Assembly (NCBI GenBank): GCA_030741175.1
Contig: JASLVT010000113.1
Span: 1-5,204, forward strand
Source: Porticoccaceae bacterium
GTDB lineage: Bacteria; Pseudomonadota; Gammaproteobacteria; Pseudomonadales; Porticoccaceae
Length of the DNA stretch: 5,204 nt
Direction: 5' to 3'
Made by a program: the position numbers and the translations under genes. How positions within the stretch are numbered: position 1 is the first letter of the stretch; each line of letters begins with the position of its first letter. Positions 1-5,204 of this stretch are shown here, piece after piece. Under the pieces are notes generated by a model. It searched no databases. It was not told the origin of the DNA and saw nothing but the letters and a program-made list of their open reading frames with translations.

Positions 1-1714
1 CTTGAGAGCCTGCATTGGGTTGCAATGACATGGCGTCATAGCCTGTTGCGGCACAGAGCATTGATTCCAGATTATCAATTAAAGCTCTGTAGCCCGCGGT
101 CTGTTCCACTGGTGCAAAAGGGTGCATATTGGCGAATTCTGGCCAAGTAATCGGCAACATCTCGGCGGTTGCATTGAGCTTCATGGTGCAAGAGCCCAGT
201 GGAATCATTGCCCGATCGAGCGCGATATCTTTATCGGCCAATTTACGCAAATAACGCAGCATCTCCGTTTCAGAATGATACTGGCTAAAGGTAGGGTGAC
301 TCAGGAAACTCTCTGTGCGTATCAGATCAACCGGCACTGTAGCCACTAGCTGATCTGCAATGGCCTCAACCTCTAGGCTGTGGTCACCAACAATAATATC
401 CCACAGTGCGACAATATTCTCGTTGGCGGTGGTCTCATCCAATGACACTCCAAGATGCTCGGCATCAATCTGTCGAAGATTAATTTGCCGTTGTTCGGCG
501 GCGGCGATAATTGCCTCTGTTTTATCCGCCGTATGCAGCGTCAAAGTATCAAACCAGTTCTGATTGATAATCGATACGCCACTGAGTTTAAGTCCCTCGG
601 CCAACACGGAGGTCAATAGATGCACTCGCTGAGCTATACGTTTAAGCCCCTCCGGCCCATGGTAGACTGCATACATACTGGCGATAACGGCCAATAACAC
701 CTGCGCAGTACAGATATTAGATGTGGCTTTTTCACGACGAATATGTTGCTCACGGGTCTGTAGCGCCAGACGGTACGCAGGCTCACCATTGGCGTCCTGC
801 GACAGCCCTACCAGACGTCCCGGCAAGTTGCGTTTGTAGGCCTCTCTGGTCGCCATATAACCAGCGTGAGGACCGCCAAAGCCCAGAGGTACACCAAAGC
901 GCTGTGTGGTACCGATGGCAACATCGGCACCCAATGCGCCCGGTGATTTCAGCAGCACCAAGCTAAGAATATCTGCCGCCATCACCACCAGTCCTTTTTG
1001 CGTCTGAACTGCCTGAATCACCTCGGCATAATCACGCACTTCGCCGCTGGCCCCTGGATACTGCAACAGCGCACCAAAGGCCTCACCACGAAAATCATTG
1101 GGACTACAGATCTCAACCTCTATTCCCATCGGTTCCGCGCGGGTTTTAATTACCTCAATGGTCTGGGGCAGGCAGTCAATATCGACAAAGAAACGTGTTG
1201 ATTTCGATTTCGACATGCGCTGACAGAGGGCCATCGCCTCTGCCGCTGCCGTACCCTCATCGAGCATGGAAGCATTCGACATCTCCATCCCCGTGAGATC
1301 GGTGATCATAGTCTGGAAATTGATTAATGCTTCCAAACGACCCTGAGAAATTTCTGGTTGGTATGGCGTATAAGCGGTGTACCAAGCAGGGTTCTCCAGA
1401 ATATTTCGCTGGATCACATTGGGCGTAATAGTGCCGTAGTAGCCCTGTCCGATAAAAGATTTAAAAAGCTGATTTTGACTGGCGATATCACGCAACTCCG
1501 CGAGCGCTTGGGCCTCAGTACAGCCATCAATAATATCCAGCGGCTGCGTCATCGCGATGGCCTCAGGAACCACCTGCTTAGTCAGCTCGGCGAGATTAGC
1601 GCAACCCAAACTGGCCAGCATGGCCTGTTGATCATCTTGACCGGGGCCGATATGCCGAGCGACAAATTCCGTCTGATTTTGTAGGTCTGTGAGACTGCGT
1701 TTCTTTTGCAACAT
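1..1714 (-). CDS. gcvP: Glycine dehydrogenase (decarboxylating), P protein of the glycine cleavage system; N-terminal 571 codons, cut by window edge
   Basis: The P protein is the PLP enzyme that decarboxylates glycine and passes the aminomethyl group to the lipoyl arm of H protein in the cytoplasm. I translated the minus strand from the ATG at 1714-1712 and it stays open, without frameshift, to base 1. Recognisable family blocks are RHIGP near the N-terminus, GYYGT at residues 91-95, the [11 protein letters not shown] block, FGGPHAGY at 279-286, EMLRYLRKL and [13 protein letters not shown] (Lys of SCTMK is residue 512), followed by ITWPEF, HPF, TGYDA and SLQPNAGSQ. Family members are about 950-960 residues, so roughly the last 40% is missing, including the PLP-binding lysine in the HK-plus-glycine-rich region. 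Because the SCTMK block follows the N-terminal half in the same chain, this is the fused single-chain type, not split GcvPA/GcvPB. A GGAG ribosome site at 1726-1723 lies 8 bases before the start. It follows gcvT by 27 bases with no terminator visible, so the two are presumably co-transcribed. Confidence 0.97.
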   Translation of the reverse strand, partial: MLQKKRSLTDLQNQTEFVARHIGPGQDDQQAMLASLGCANLAELTKQVVPEAIAMTQPLDIIDGCTEAQALAELRDIASQNQLFKSFIGQGYYGTITPNVIQRNILENPAWYTAYTPYQPEISQGRLEALINFQTMITDLTGMEMSNASMLDEGTAAAEAMALCQRMSKSKSTRFFVDIDCLPQTIEVIKTRAEPMGIEVEICSPNDFRGEAFGALLQYPGASGEVRDYAEVIQAVQTQKGLVVMAADILSLVLLKSPGALGADVAIGTTQRFGVPLGFGGPHAGYMATREAYKRNLPGRLVGLSQDANGEPAYRLALQTREQHIRREKATSNICTAQVLLAVIASMYAVYHGPEGLKRIAQRVHLLTSVLAEGLKLSGVSIINQNWFDTLTLHTADKTEAIIAAAEQRQINLRQIDAEHLGVSLDETTANENIVALWDIIVGDHSLEVEAIADQLVATVPVDLIRTESFLSHPTFSQYHSETEMLRYLRKLADKDIALDRAMIPLGSCTMKLNATAEMLPITWPEFANMHPFAPVEQTAGYRALIDNLESMLCAATGYDAMSLQPNAGSQ

Positions 1715-1722
1715 GAACTAAG

Positions 1723-1726
1723 CTCC
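1723..1726 (-). promoter_or_regulatory. Ribosome binding site of gcvP
   Basis: GGAG read on the minus strand, 8 bases upstream of the ATG at 1714. It lies in the 27-base gap after the gcvT stop codon, which gives gcvP its own initiation signal and supports the chosen start. Confidence 0.75.
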
Positions 1727-1741
1727 AATCATATAAACAGA

Positions 1742-2863
1742 TTAACCACGAAAATAGCGCTGCTGTACCAAGGGTAATTTAGCCACGGTAATCGGTCGCG
1801 CCTTGCCCCGCACCATAGCCTGTAATTGCGTGCCGACAGTTGACAATTCAGTTGGCACATAGCCCATAGCAATGGGTGCCTGTACTGAGGGACCAAATCC
1901 GCCACTGGTAATTTGACCGACAACTGCACCCTGCTGATCGACGATATCGGCGCCCTCACGCACTGGTGCACGGCCATCCACCACAAAACCAACGCGCTTT
2001 TTAGCCGCACCATTGCCTAGCTGATCAAGAATAATATCGGCACCGAGAAAGCCACCCGCTTTGTCGCCGCCAGCACGGCGGGACTGACTAATACTCCAAG
2101 CAATACTGGCTTCTATCGGAGTGGTTTGTTCGTCCATATCATGGCCAAATAAACACAGCCCCGCCTCGAGCCGCAATGAATCTCTGGCACCCAGGCCAAT
2201 CCAAGAGACATAGGGGTAGGCCAACAGAAGATCGGCAATGGCAATACCATCAGATGCCGCTATCGAGATTTCAAAACCATCCTCACCGGTGTAACCAGAT
2301 CGCGTTATATAACAGTCCATACCATTGAGAGAGGCATGGCATCCATGCATAAAGACCAGACTGTTGGCCTCTGGCGCAAGCTCCGCAATAACCTCTTTAG
2401 CTCGCGGCCCCTGCAGTGCTAGTAGCTGGCGATCCTCAAGAGGGTTGATCTCAAGTTCGGGTAAATGCTGGCGCAGATGCGCGAGATCCTGCACCTTACA
2501 AGCCGCATTGACCACCAGAAAAAAACTATTTTCTGCCCAGCGAGTAATAATAAGATCATCTGAAATACCACCGGACTCAGTGGTAAAGGTGGCATAGGTT
2601 TGTTGATTGATTGCCAGGGCGTCTAGATCAACCGGAACCAGACGCTCTAAACCCTGCACTGCACCCTGCCCTTGAACCAGTATCTGCCCCATATGAGAGA
2701 CATCGAACAGGCCGGCCTGTTCTCTGCAGTGCAGATGTTCCTGCATGATGCCATCAGGATATTGCACCGGCATTTGGTAGCCAGCAAATGGCACCATTTT
2801 CCCGCCGGCTGCCAAGTGATAGTCGTAGAAACAGGTTTGCTTAAGATCGCAGTTGTCAGGCAT
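1742..2863 (-). CDS. gcvT: Aminomethyltransferase, T protein of the glycine cleavage system
   Basis: T protein takes the aminomethyl group from lipoyl-H protein, releases ammonia and transfers the one-carbon unit to tetrahydrofolate, giving 5,10-methylene-THF. With the ATG at 2863-2861 the product is 373 residues, normal for the family. Motifs in order: FDVSHMGQ (53-60), the GGISDDLI segment with Asp102/Asp103, which aligns with the folate-site Asp101 of E. coli GcvT, LLALQGPRA, SGYTGEDGFE (189-198), GLGARDSLRLEAGL with its conserved Arg, Asp and Glu, then the C-terminal barrel domain with GFVVDGRAPVREG and SGGFGPS (340-346). An in-frame TTG at 2893 would add ten residues. I prefer 2863 because the family alignment begins shortly after it and the best promoter predicts a transcript starting near 2887, downstream of the TTG. 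No strong Shine-Dalgarno precedes 2863; only a weak TAAG is visible. First gene of the operon with gcvP; gcvH is not adjacent. Confidence 0.96.
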   Translation of the reverse strand: MPDNCDLKQTCFYDYHLAAGGKMVPFAGYQMPVQYPDGIMQEHLHCREQAGLFDVSHMGQILVQGQGAVQGLERLVPVDLDALAINQQTYATFTTESGGISDDLIITRWAENSFFLVVNAACKVQDLAHLRQHLPELEINPLEDRQLLALQGPRAKEVIAELAPEANSLVFMHGCHASLNGMDCYITRSGYTGEDGFEISIAASDGIAIADLLLAYPYVSWIGLGARDSLRLEAGLCLFGHDMDEQTTPIEASIAWSISQSRRAGGDKAGGFLGADIILDQLGNGAAKKRVGFVVDGRAPVREGADIVDQQGAVVGQITSGGFGPSVQAPIAMGYVPTELSTVGTQLQAMVRGKARPITVAKLPLVQQRYFRG

Positions 2864-2893
2864 AGCGAAAAACTTATGGGCTACGAAAATCAA

Positions 2894-2922
2894 ATAATAG
2901 AGCTTTATATATAATTTGTTAA
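2894..2922 (-). promoter_or_regulatory. Predicted sigma70-like promoter of the gcvT-gcvP operon
   Basis: On the minus strand TTAACA (2922-2917, 5 of 6 matches to TTGACA) is followed after exactly 17 bases by TATTAT (2899-2894, 5 of 6 matches to TATAAT). Transcription would begin near 2887, giving a leader of only about 24 bases before the gcvT ATG. The -35 box sits inside the palindrome at 2912-2926. This is prediction from consensus in AT-rich DNA, where chance matches are common, but spacing and position fit well. Confidence 0.55.
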
Positions 2923-2926
2923 ATTA
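2912..2926. promoter_or_regulatory. Small palindrome over the gcvT -35 box; candidate regulator-binding site
   Basis: TAATTT-GTT-AAATTA is a perfect inverted repeat with 6-base arms and a 3-base centre. A further perfect palindrome, TTATATATAA, lies next to it at 2905-2914. LysR-type regulators bind dyad sites, classically of the T-N11-A form, in the space between their own gene and a divergent target. T-N11-A matches such as 2915-2927 exist here, but AT richness makes them weak evidence. Assignment as an operator is inference from position. Confidence 0.35.
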
Positions 2927-2931
2927 ATAGA

Positions 2932-2937
2932 TATAAT
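2932..2937 (+). promoter_or_regulatory. Predicted -10 box of the divergent LysR-type regulator gene
   Basis: A perfect TATAAT. No good -35 hexamer lies 16-18 bases upstream (the 17-base position reads ATATAA), so the promoter may be weak or factor dependent. Initiation near 2944 would leave the ATG at 2936 outside the transcript and favours the ATG at 2972. An alternative pair is TTAATA (2924-2929) and TATAAA (2947-2952) with 17-base spacing, starting near 2959, which would also permit only the 2972 start. Confidence 0.45.
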
Positions 2938-2960
2938 GCTAGCATTTATAAAACAAATGC

Positions 2961-2966
2961 AGAGAG
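2961..2966 (+). promoter_or_regulatory. Ribosome binding site of the LysR-type gene
   Basis: Purine-rich AGAGAG, 5 bases before the ATG at 2972. No comparable site precedes the in-frame ATG at 2936, so this helps decide the start. Confidence 0.5.
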
Positions 2967-2971
2967 TTGCC

Positions 2972-3826
2972 ATGAAAAATCTGCCTATGGACCTACTCAG
3001 GGCCTTTGTCTCCGTCGCTCAACTGAATAGCATCACCAAGGCGGGAGATATGCTCGGTCGCTCACAACCGGCTGTGAGTCTACAAATAAAGCGCCTAGAG
3101 GAATTGCTCGATGAAACATTGTTGGTGCGTAATGGTAAAAATCTAGAACTCTCTGAAGCCGGTGAACAGTTTTACAGCCATGCCAATCAAATACTGTCAC
3201 TCAATGATCTGGCGCTCAGTCAGTTTTCCAAAAATAGTATCAGCGGTAAGGTGCGCCTTGGCATCCCAAGTGAATTTGCCACCATACTGTTACCAAAAAT
3301 TGTCAGCCGTTTTGCCAAGGCCTATCCCAATGTCACATTAGAGGTCAACTGCGAGCTGAGTAAGATGCTGCTATCTAAGGCTGGCAAGGCTAGCCATGAC
3401 CTTATTCTTGCCCTGCAAAACAATCCTCGAGAGACCAATAATGAACTGGTTAAAATGGATGAATTGGTCTGGGTTAGTAGCACTGAACACAATGTCCATA
3501 AAGCGCCGGTTCTGCCTCTAATTGTCGCTGCACAGGGCTGTATTTATCGACACAGAGCGATTGCCATGCTCGACCAGATTAGTCAGCCCTGGCAAATTGT
3601 CTACACCATTCCTGACCTGACTGGCATTCAATATGCTATTCAGGAAGGCTTAGGGGTTACAGTGCTAGCCAGAAGCACGGTGCCTGAGAACCTTAAAATA
3701 CTGCCAACTTCAACGCGCTTCCCCGATCTTGGCGATGTTGGTATCAGTTTAGTAACGGCGGGCAAAAGCAAAAAAAATGAGGCCGTACATCGGCTGGCTG
3801 AGTTTCTTAAAACCAGTCTGGCATGA
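2972..3826 (+). CDS. LysR-family transcriptional regulator, LrhA/HexA-like, divergent from gcvTP
   Basis: The 284-residue product has the LysR layout: an N-terminal winged helix-turn-helix (about residues 5-63, with LLRAFVSVAQ, a helix-turn-helix at about 20-45 and recognition segment SQPAVSLQIKRLEELL), a linker helix, then a periplasmic-binding-protein-like effector domain from about residue 92 (GKVRLGIPSEFATILLPKIVSRFAKAYPNV, cut here into its recognisable blocks GKVRLGIPSE, ATILLP and RFAKAYP). The wording of the DNA-binding half and the G-(K)-V-R-L-G-I-P block recalls the LrhA/HexA/PecT branch rather than E. coli GcvA, as I remember these families. In-frame ATGs also occur at 2936, 2957 and 2987. 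I chose 2972 because AGAGAG (2961-2966) lies 5 bases upstream, LysR proteins usually begin a few residues before the LLRAF block, and both candidate promoters start downstream of 2936. Its effector is unknown. Divergence from gcvT across about 108 bases suggests control of glycine cleavage and of itself. Confidence 0.93.
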   Translation: MKNLPMDLLRAFVSVAQLNSITKAGDMLGRSQPAVSLQIKRLEELLDETLLVRNGKNLELSEAGEQFYSHANQILSLNDLALSQFSKNSISGKVRLGIPSEFATILLPKIVSRFAKAYPNVTLEVNCELSKMLLSKAGKASHDLILALQNNPRETNNELVKMDELVWVSSTEHNVHKAPVLPLIVAAQGCIYRHRAIAMLDQISQPWQIVYTIPDLTGIQYAIQEGLGVTVLARSTVPENLKILPTSTRFPDLGDVGISLVTAGKSKKNEAVHRLAEFLKTSLA

Positions 3827-3831
3827 TCAGT

Positions 3832-4647
3832 TTACTGGCGTACCTGCCGATAGCGAGGCGGGGTAGTCTGATGGGTACTGCGGAATGGGTTAATATCCAA
3901 TCCGCCACGGCGCATATAGCGGGCATAGACACTCAATTCAGTGGAATGACAATGGGACAAAACATCAGCGAAAATCTTTTCCACACATTGTTCATGAAAA
4001 TCCTGATGCTGACGAAGGGATACAATATATTCAAGCAGCCCCACTCGATCAATTGCTGGTCCAGTGTATTGAATATAGACCGATGCCCAGTCGGGTTGGT
4101 CAGTTACCGGACAATTGGTTTTGAGTAAATGTGAATACAATGTTTCTGTGACAATCTGATCAGTGTCGGCAGACAGCAAATTCGCATCTGGCTGATAGGT
4201 CTTTATCGTTACCTGCTGATGATCTAAGCAGCTTCCTTTGGGCTCGGCAATCGGATTTAAGCCATTGTATTCTTCAATATCGTACAGAATAACATCCACC
4301 GACGCCTGCGTAGCGGCAGATAAGTCGGCAACCAACAGATCATGCACCTGTTCTCTCGATTCAAACCGCGTCTGAATAAATGAATTGAGATATAACTTAA
4401 ACGATTTAGATTCAACAATCGCCTCGCTGGTGCAGGGGAATATAAATTCACCGATGGCAATCTGCGGCATTCCCTGCGCATTTAACCAGGAAATTTCAAA
4501 TGCTGTCCACAGATCAACACCGACAAATGCAACTGGCACCTCAGCCTGTCGCGCCTTGTGGCGCGGAATCGGGTATAGCAGGCTTGGATCATACTGGTCG
4601 CTGTAAACAGTACCTTTTCCCAGTGCCGTATCTGAATAATTAGCCAT
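3832..4647 (-). CDS. queF: NADPH-dependent 7-cyano-7-deazaguanine (preQ0) reductase, long two-module type
   Basis: QueF reduces the nitrile of preQ0 to the amine preQ1 with two NADPH, a cytoplasmic step in making queuosine for the wobble base of GUN-anticodon tRNAs. The product is 271 residues, close to the 282-residue E. coli enzyme, and is the long form with two T-fold modules. The QueF signature ESKSFKLYLNSF is at 79-90 (Glu79 matching E. coli Glu89). The catalytic cysteine is Cys179 in TNCPVTDQPDW (E. coli Cys190), with the conserved Asp at 186 (E. coli Asp197). FHEQC places His218-Glu219 at the substrate site, and the C-terminus has the typical YARYMRRGGLDINPFRS block. All key residues are present, so it should be active. 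The ATG at 4647-4645 shares its first base with the last base of the upstream permease stop (TAATG), with GAGG at 4662-4659, 11 bases before. It ends 5 bases from the end of the convergent LysR-type gene. Confidence 0.97.
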   Translation of the reverse strand: MANYSDTALGKGTVYSDQYDPSLLYPIPRHKARQAEVPVAFVGVDLWTAFEISWLNAQGMPQIAIGEFIFPCTSEAIVESKSFKLYLNSFIQTRFESREQVHDLLVADLSAATQASVDVILYDIEEYNGLNPIAEPKGSCLDHQQVTIKTYQPDANLLSADTDQIVTETLYSHLLKTNCPVTDQPDWASVYIQYTGPAIDRVGLLEYIVSLRQHQDFHEQCVEKIFADVLSHCHSTELSVYARYMRRGGLDINPFRSTHQTTPPRYRQVRQ

Positions 4648-4662
4648 TAGCTGCGTAACCTC
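4645..4662 (-). promoter_or_regulatory. Overlapping stop/start (TAATG) and ribosome site coupling the permease gene to queF
   Basis: On the minus strand the permease TAA (4649-4647) shares its final A with the queF ATG (4647-4645). GAGG at 4662-4659 lies inside the permease reading frame, 11 bases from the ATG, a rather long spacing. Terminating ribosomes are therefore likely to feed queF initiation. Confidence 0.7.
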
Positions 4663-5204
4663 GAGCCACGCTCTAATAGTCTTAAAGCAACGGCAAATAG
4701 CACCAGAGAGAAAACGCCCACCATAATAAATGAAACCGCGATATTGATATCGGTAATACCAACCATGCCATAGCGGAAGGCATTGACCATATAGAGGATT
4801 GGATTAATCAATGATACAGAGCCCCAAAAATCACCAAGTAATTCGATGGAATAAAATACTCCGCCGAGATAGATTAATGGTGTTAAAACAAAGGTTGGGA
4901 TAATCGAAATATCATCAAAACTGCCAGCAAAAATTGCATTGATCAAACCTGCTAGCGAGAACATCAATGAGGTCATCAGAACAATACCAATGGTGATTGG
5001 CAGACTGTGTAAACTAAAATCGGCAAAGTACAGTGATAGCACCGTTACCATCGCACCCACACCCAGACCGCGACTCATACCACCAACTACATAACCGAGC
5101 AAAATAATCCAGTTAGGCGTTGGTGACACCAGCAGTTCCTCAATATTGCGCTGAAATTTGGAACCGTAAAAAGACGACACCACATTGGAGTACGAGTTGG
5201 TTAT
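4647..5204 (-). CDS. yadH: ABC-2 type transporter permease, YadH-like; C-terminal 185 residues, N-terminus beyond window
   Basis: Integral inner-membrane subunit of an ABC exporter of the ABC-2/NodJ type, expected to pair with a YadG-like ATPase. The minus-strand frame is open to the right edge; the GTG at 5183 is an internal valine codon, since the upstream codons (ITNSYSN) continue the family alignment. Compared with E. coli YadH (about 256 residues), roughly 70 N-terminal residues are missing. Visible blocks, numbered from the window edge, are the cytoplasmic coupling segment KFQRNIEELLVSP (16-28), hydrophobic spans near 32-60, 69-93, 100-118 and 154-174, the highly conserved FDDIS-IIPTFVLTP-LGGVFYS stretch (96-119), NPILYMVNAFRYG (134-146) and an ERGSRLRS tail. 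The natural substrate of YadGH is, to my knowledge, not established. The stop codon overlaps the queF start, so this gene heads or belongs to the queF transcript; the ATPase gene is expected just beyond the right edge. Confidence 0.93.
   Translation of the reverse strand: MTNSYSNVVSSFYGSKFQRNIEELLVSPTPNWIILLGYVVGGMSRGLGVGAMVTVLSLYFADFSLHSLPITIGIVLMTSLMFSLAGLINAIFAGSFDDISIIPTFVLTPLIYLGGVFYSIELLGDFWGSVSLINPILYMVNAFRYGMVGITDINIAVSFIMVGVFSLVLFAVALRLLERGSRLRS

Noticed and set aside
122..1684. Several plus-strand open frames of 67-108 codons opposite gcvP
   Set aside because: They lie antisense to an intact, strongly conserved reading frame, have no recognisable protein character and no ribosome sites, and are expected by chance.
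1729..2013. A 94-codon minus-strand frame overlapping the end of gcvT
   Set aside because: It is an alternative frame of the gcvT 3' end; gcvT motifs run through here in the correct frame. It is not a displaced gcvH, as it lacks any lipoyl-domain character.
2325..2914. Plus-strand open frames opposite the 5' half of gcvT
   Set aside because: Antisense shadows of gcvT with no recognisable domain; gcvT itself is intact.
2905..2914. TTATATATAA palindrome as a stand-alone operator
   Set aside because: Alternating TA sequence is common in AT-rich promoters; alone it carries little information.
3823..4128. A 101-codon plus-strand frame overlapping the regulator stop codon by ATGA and reading into queF antisense
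   Set aside because: The ATGA overlap looks like coupling, but the frame is antisense to the conserved catalytic half of QueF and its sequence resembles no known protein.
4257..4606. Short frames on both strands within queF
   Set aside because: Out-of-frame shadows of an intact queF with all its conserved residues.
5178..5183. GTG codon as a possible start of the permease gene
   Set aside because: The frame stays open to the window edge and the upstream residues ITNSYSN match the YadH family, so the true start lies outside the window.

Overview
The window looks like ordinary core chromosome from a gammaproteobacterium. The evidence is a long, two-module QueF of the E. coli type, a YadH-type ABC-2 permease and a single-chain GcvP. 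The mix of AT-rich intergenic DNA and coding DNA of roughly balanced composition would suit a marine lineage, but genus or order cannot be fixed from the sequence alone. There are no RNA genes, mobile elements, CRISPR repeats or long gene-free stretches.

Left half, minus strand: a glycine cleavage operon reads leftward, gcvT (aminomethyltransferase, T protein) then gcvP (glycine decarboxylase, P protein), with 27 bases between them. gcvP runs off the left edge after 571 codons; its PLP-lysine region lies outside. gcvH is not between the two genes as it is in E. coli gcvTHP. T and P proteins work with the lipoyl carrier H and dihydrolipoamide dehydrogenase to break glycine into CO2, ammonia and methylene-tetrahydrofolate.

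Middle: about 108 bases of AT-rich DNA separate gcvT from a divergent LysR-type regulator gene on the plus strand. This spacer holds a good sigma70-like promoter for gcvT, a perfect TATAAT -10 box for the regulator, and a small palindrome covering the gcvT -35 box. The layout suggests that the regulator controls gcvTP and itself. There is no room for a glycine riboswitch.

Right half, minus strand: a YadH-like ABC exporter permease gene (N-terminus off the right edge) is followed by queF (preQ0 reductase, queuosine pathway). The permease stop and queF start overlap by one base (TAATG), so the two are very likely translationally coupled. queF converges on the regulator gene with only 5 bases between stop codons.

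No undescribed system is evident. The points most worth a second look are the LrhA/HexA-like regulator facing gcvTP, the missing gcvH, and the coupling of queF to an exporter gene.
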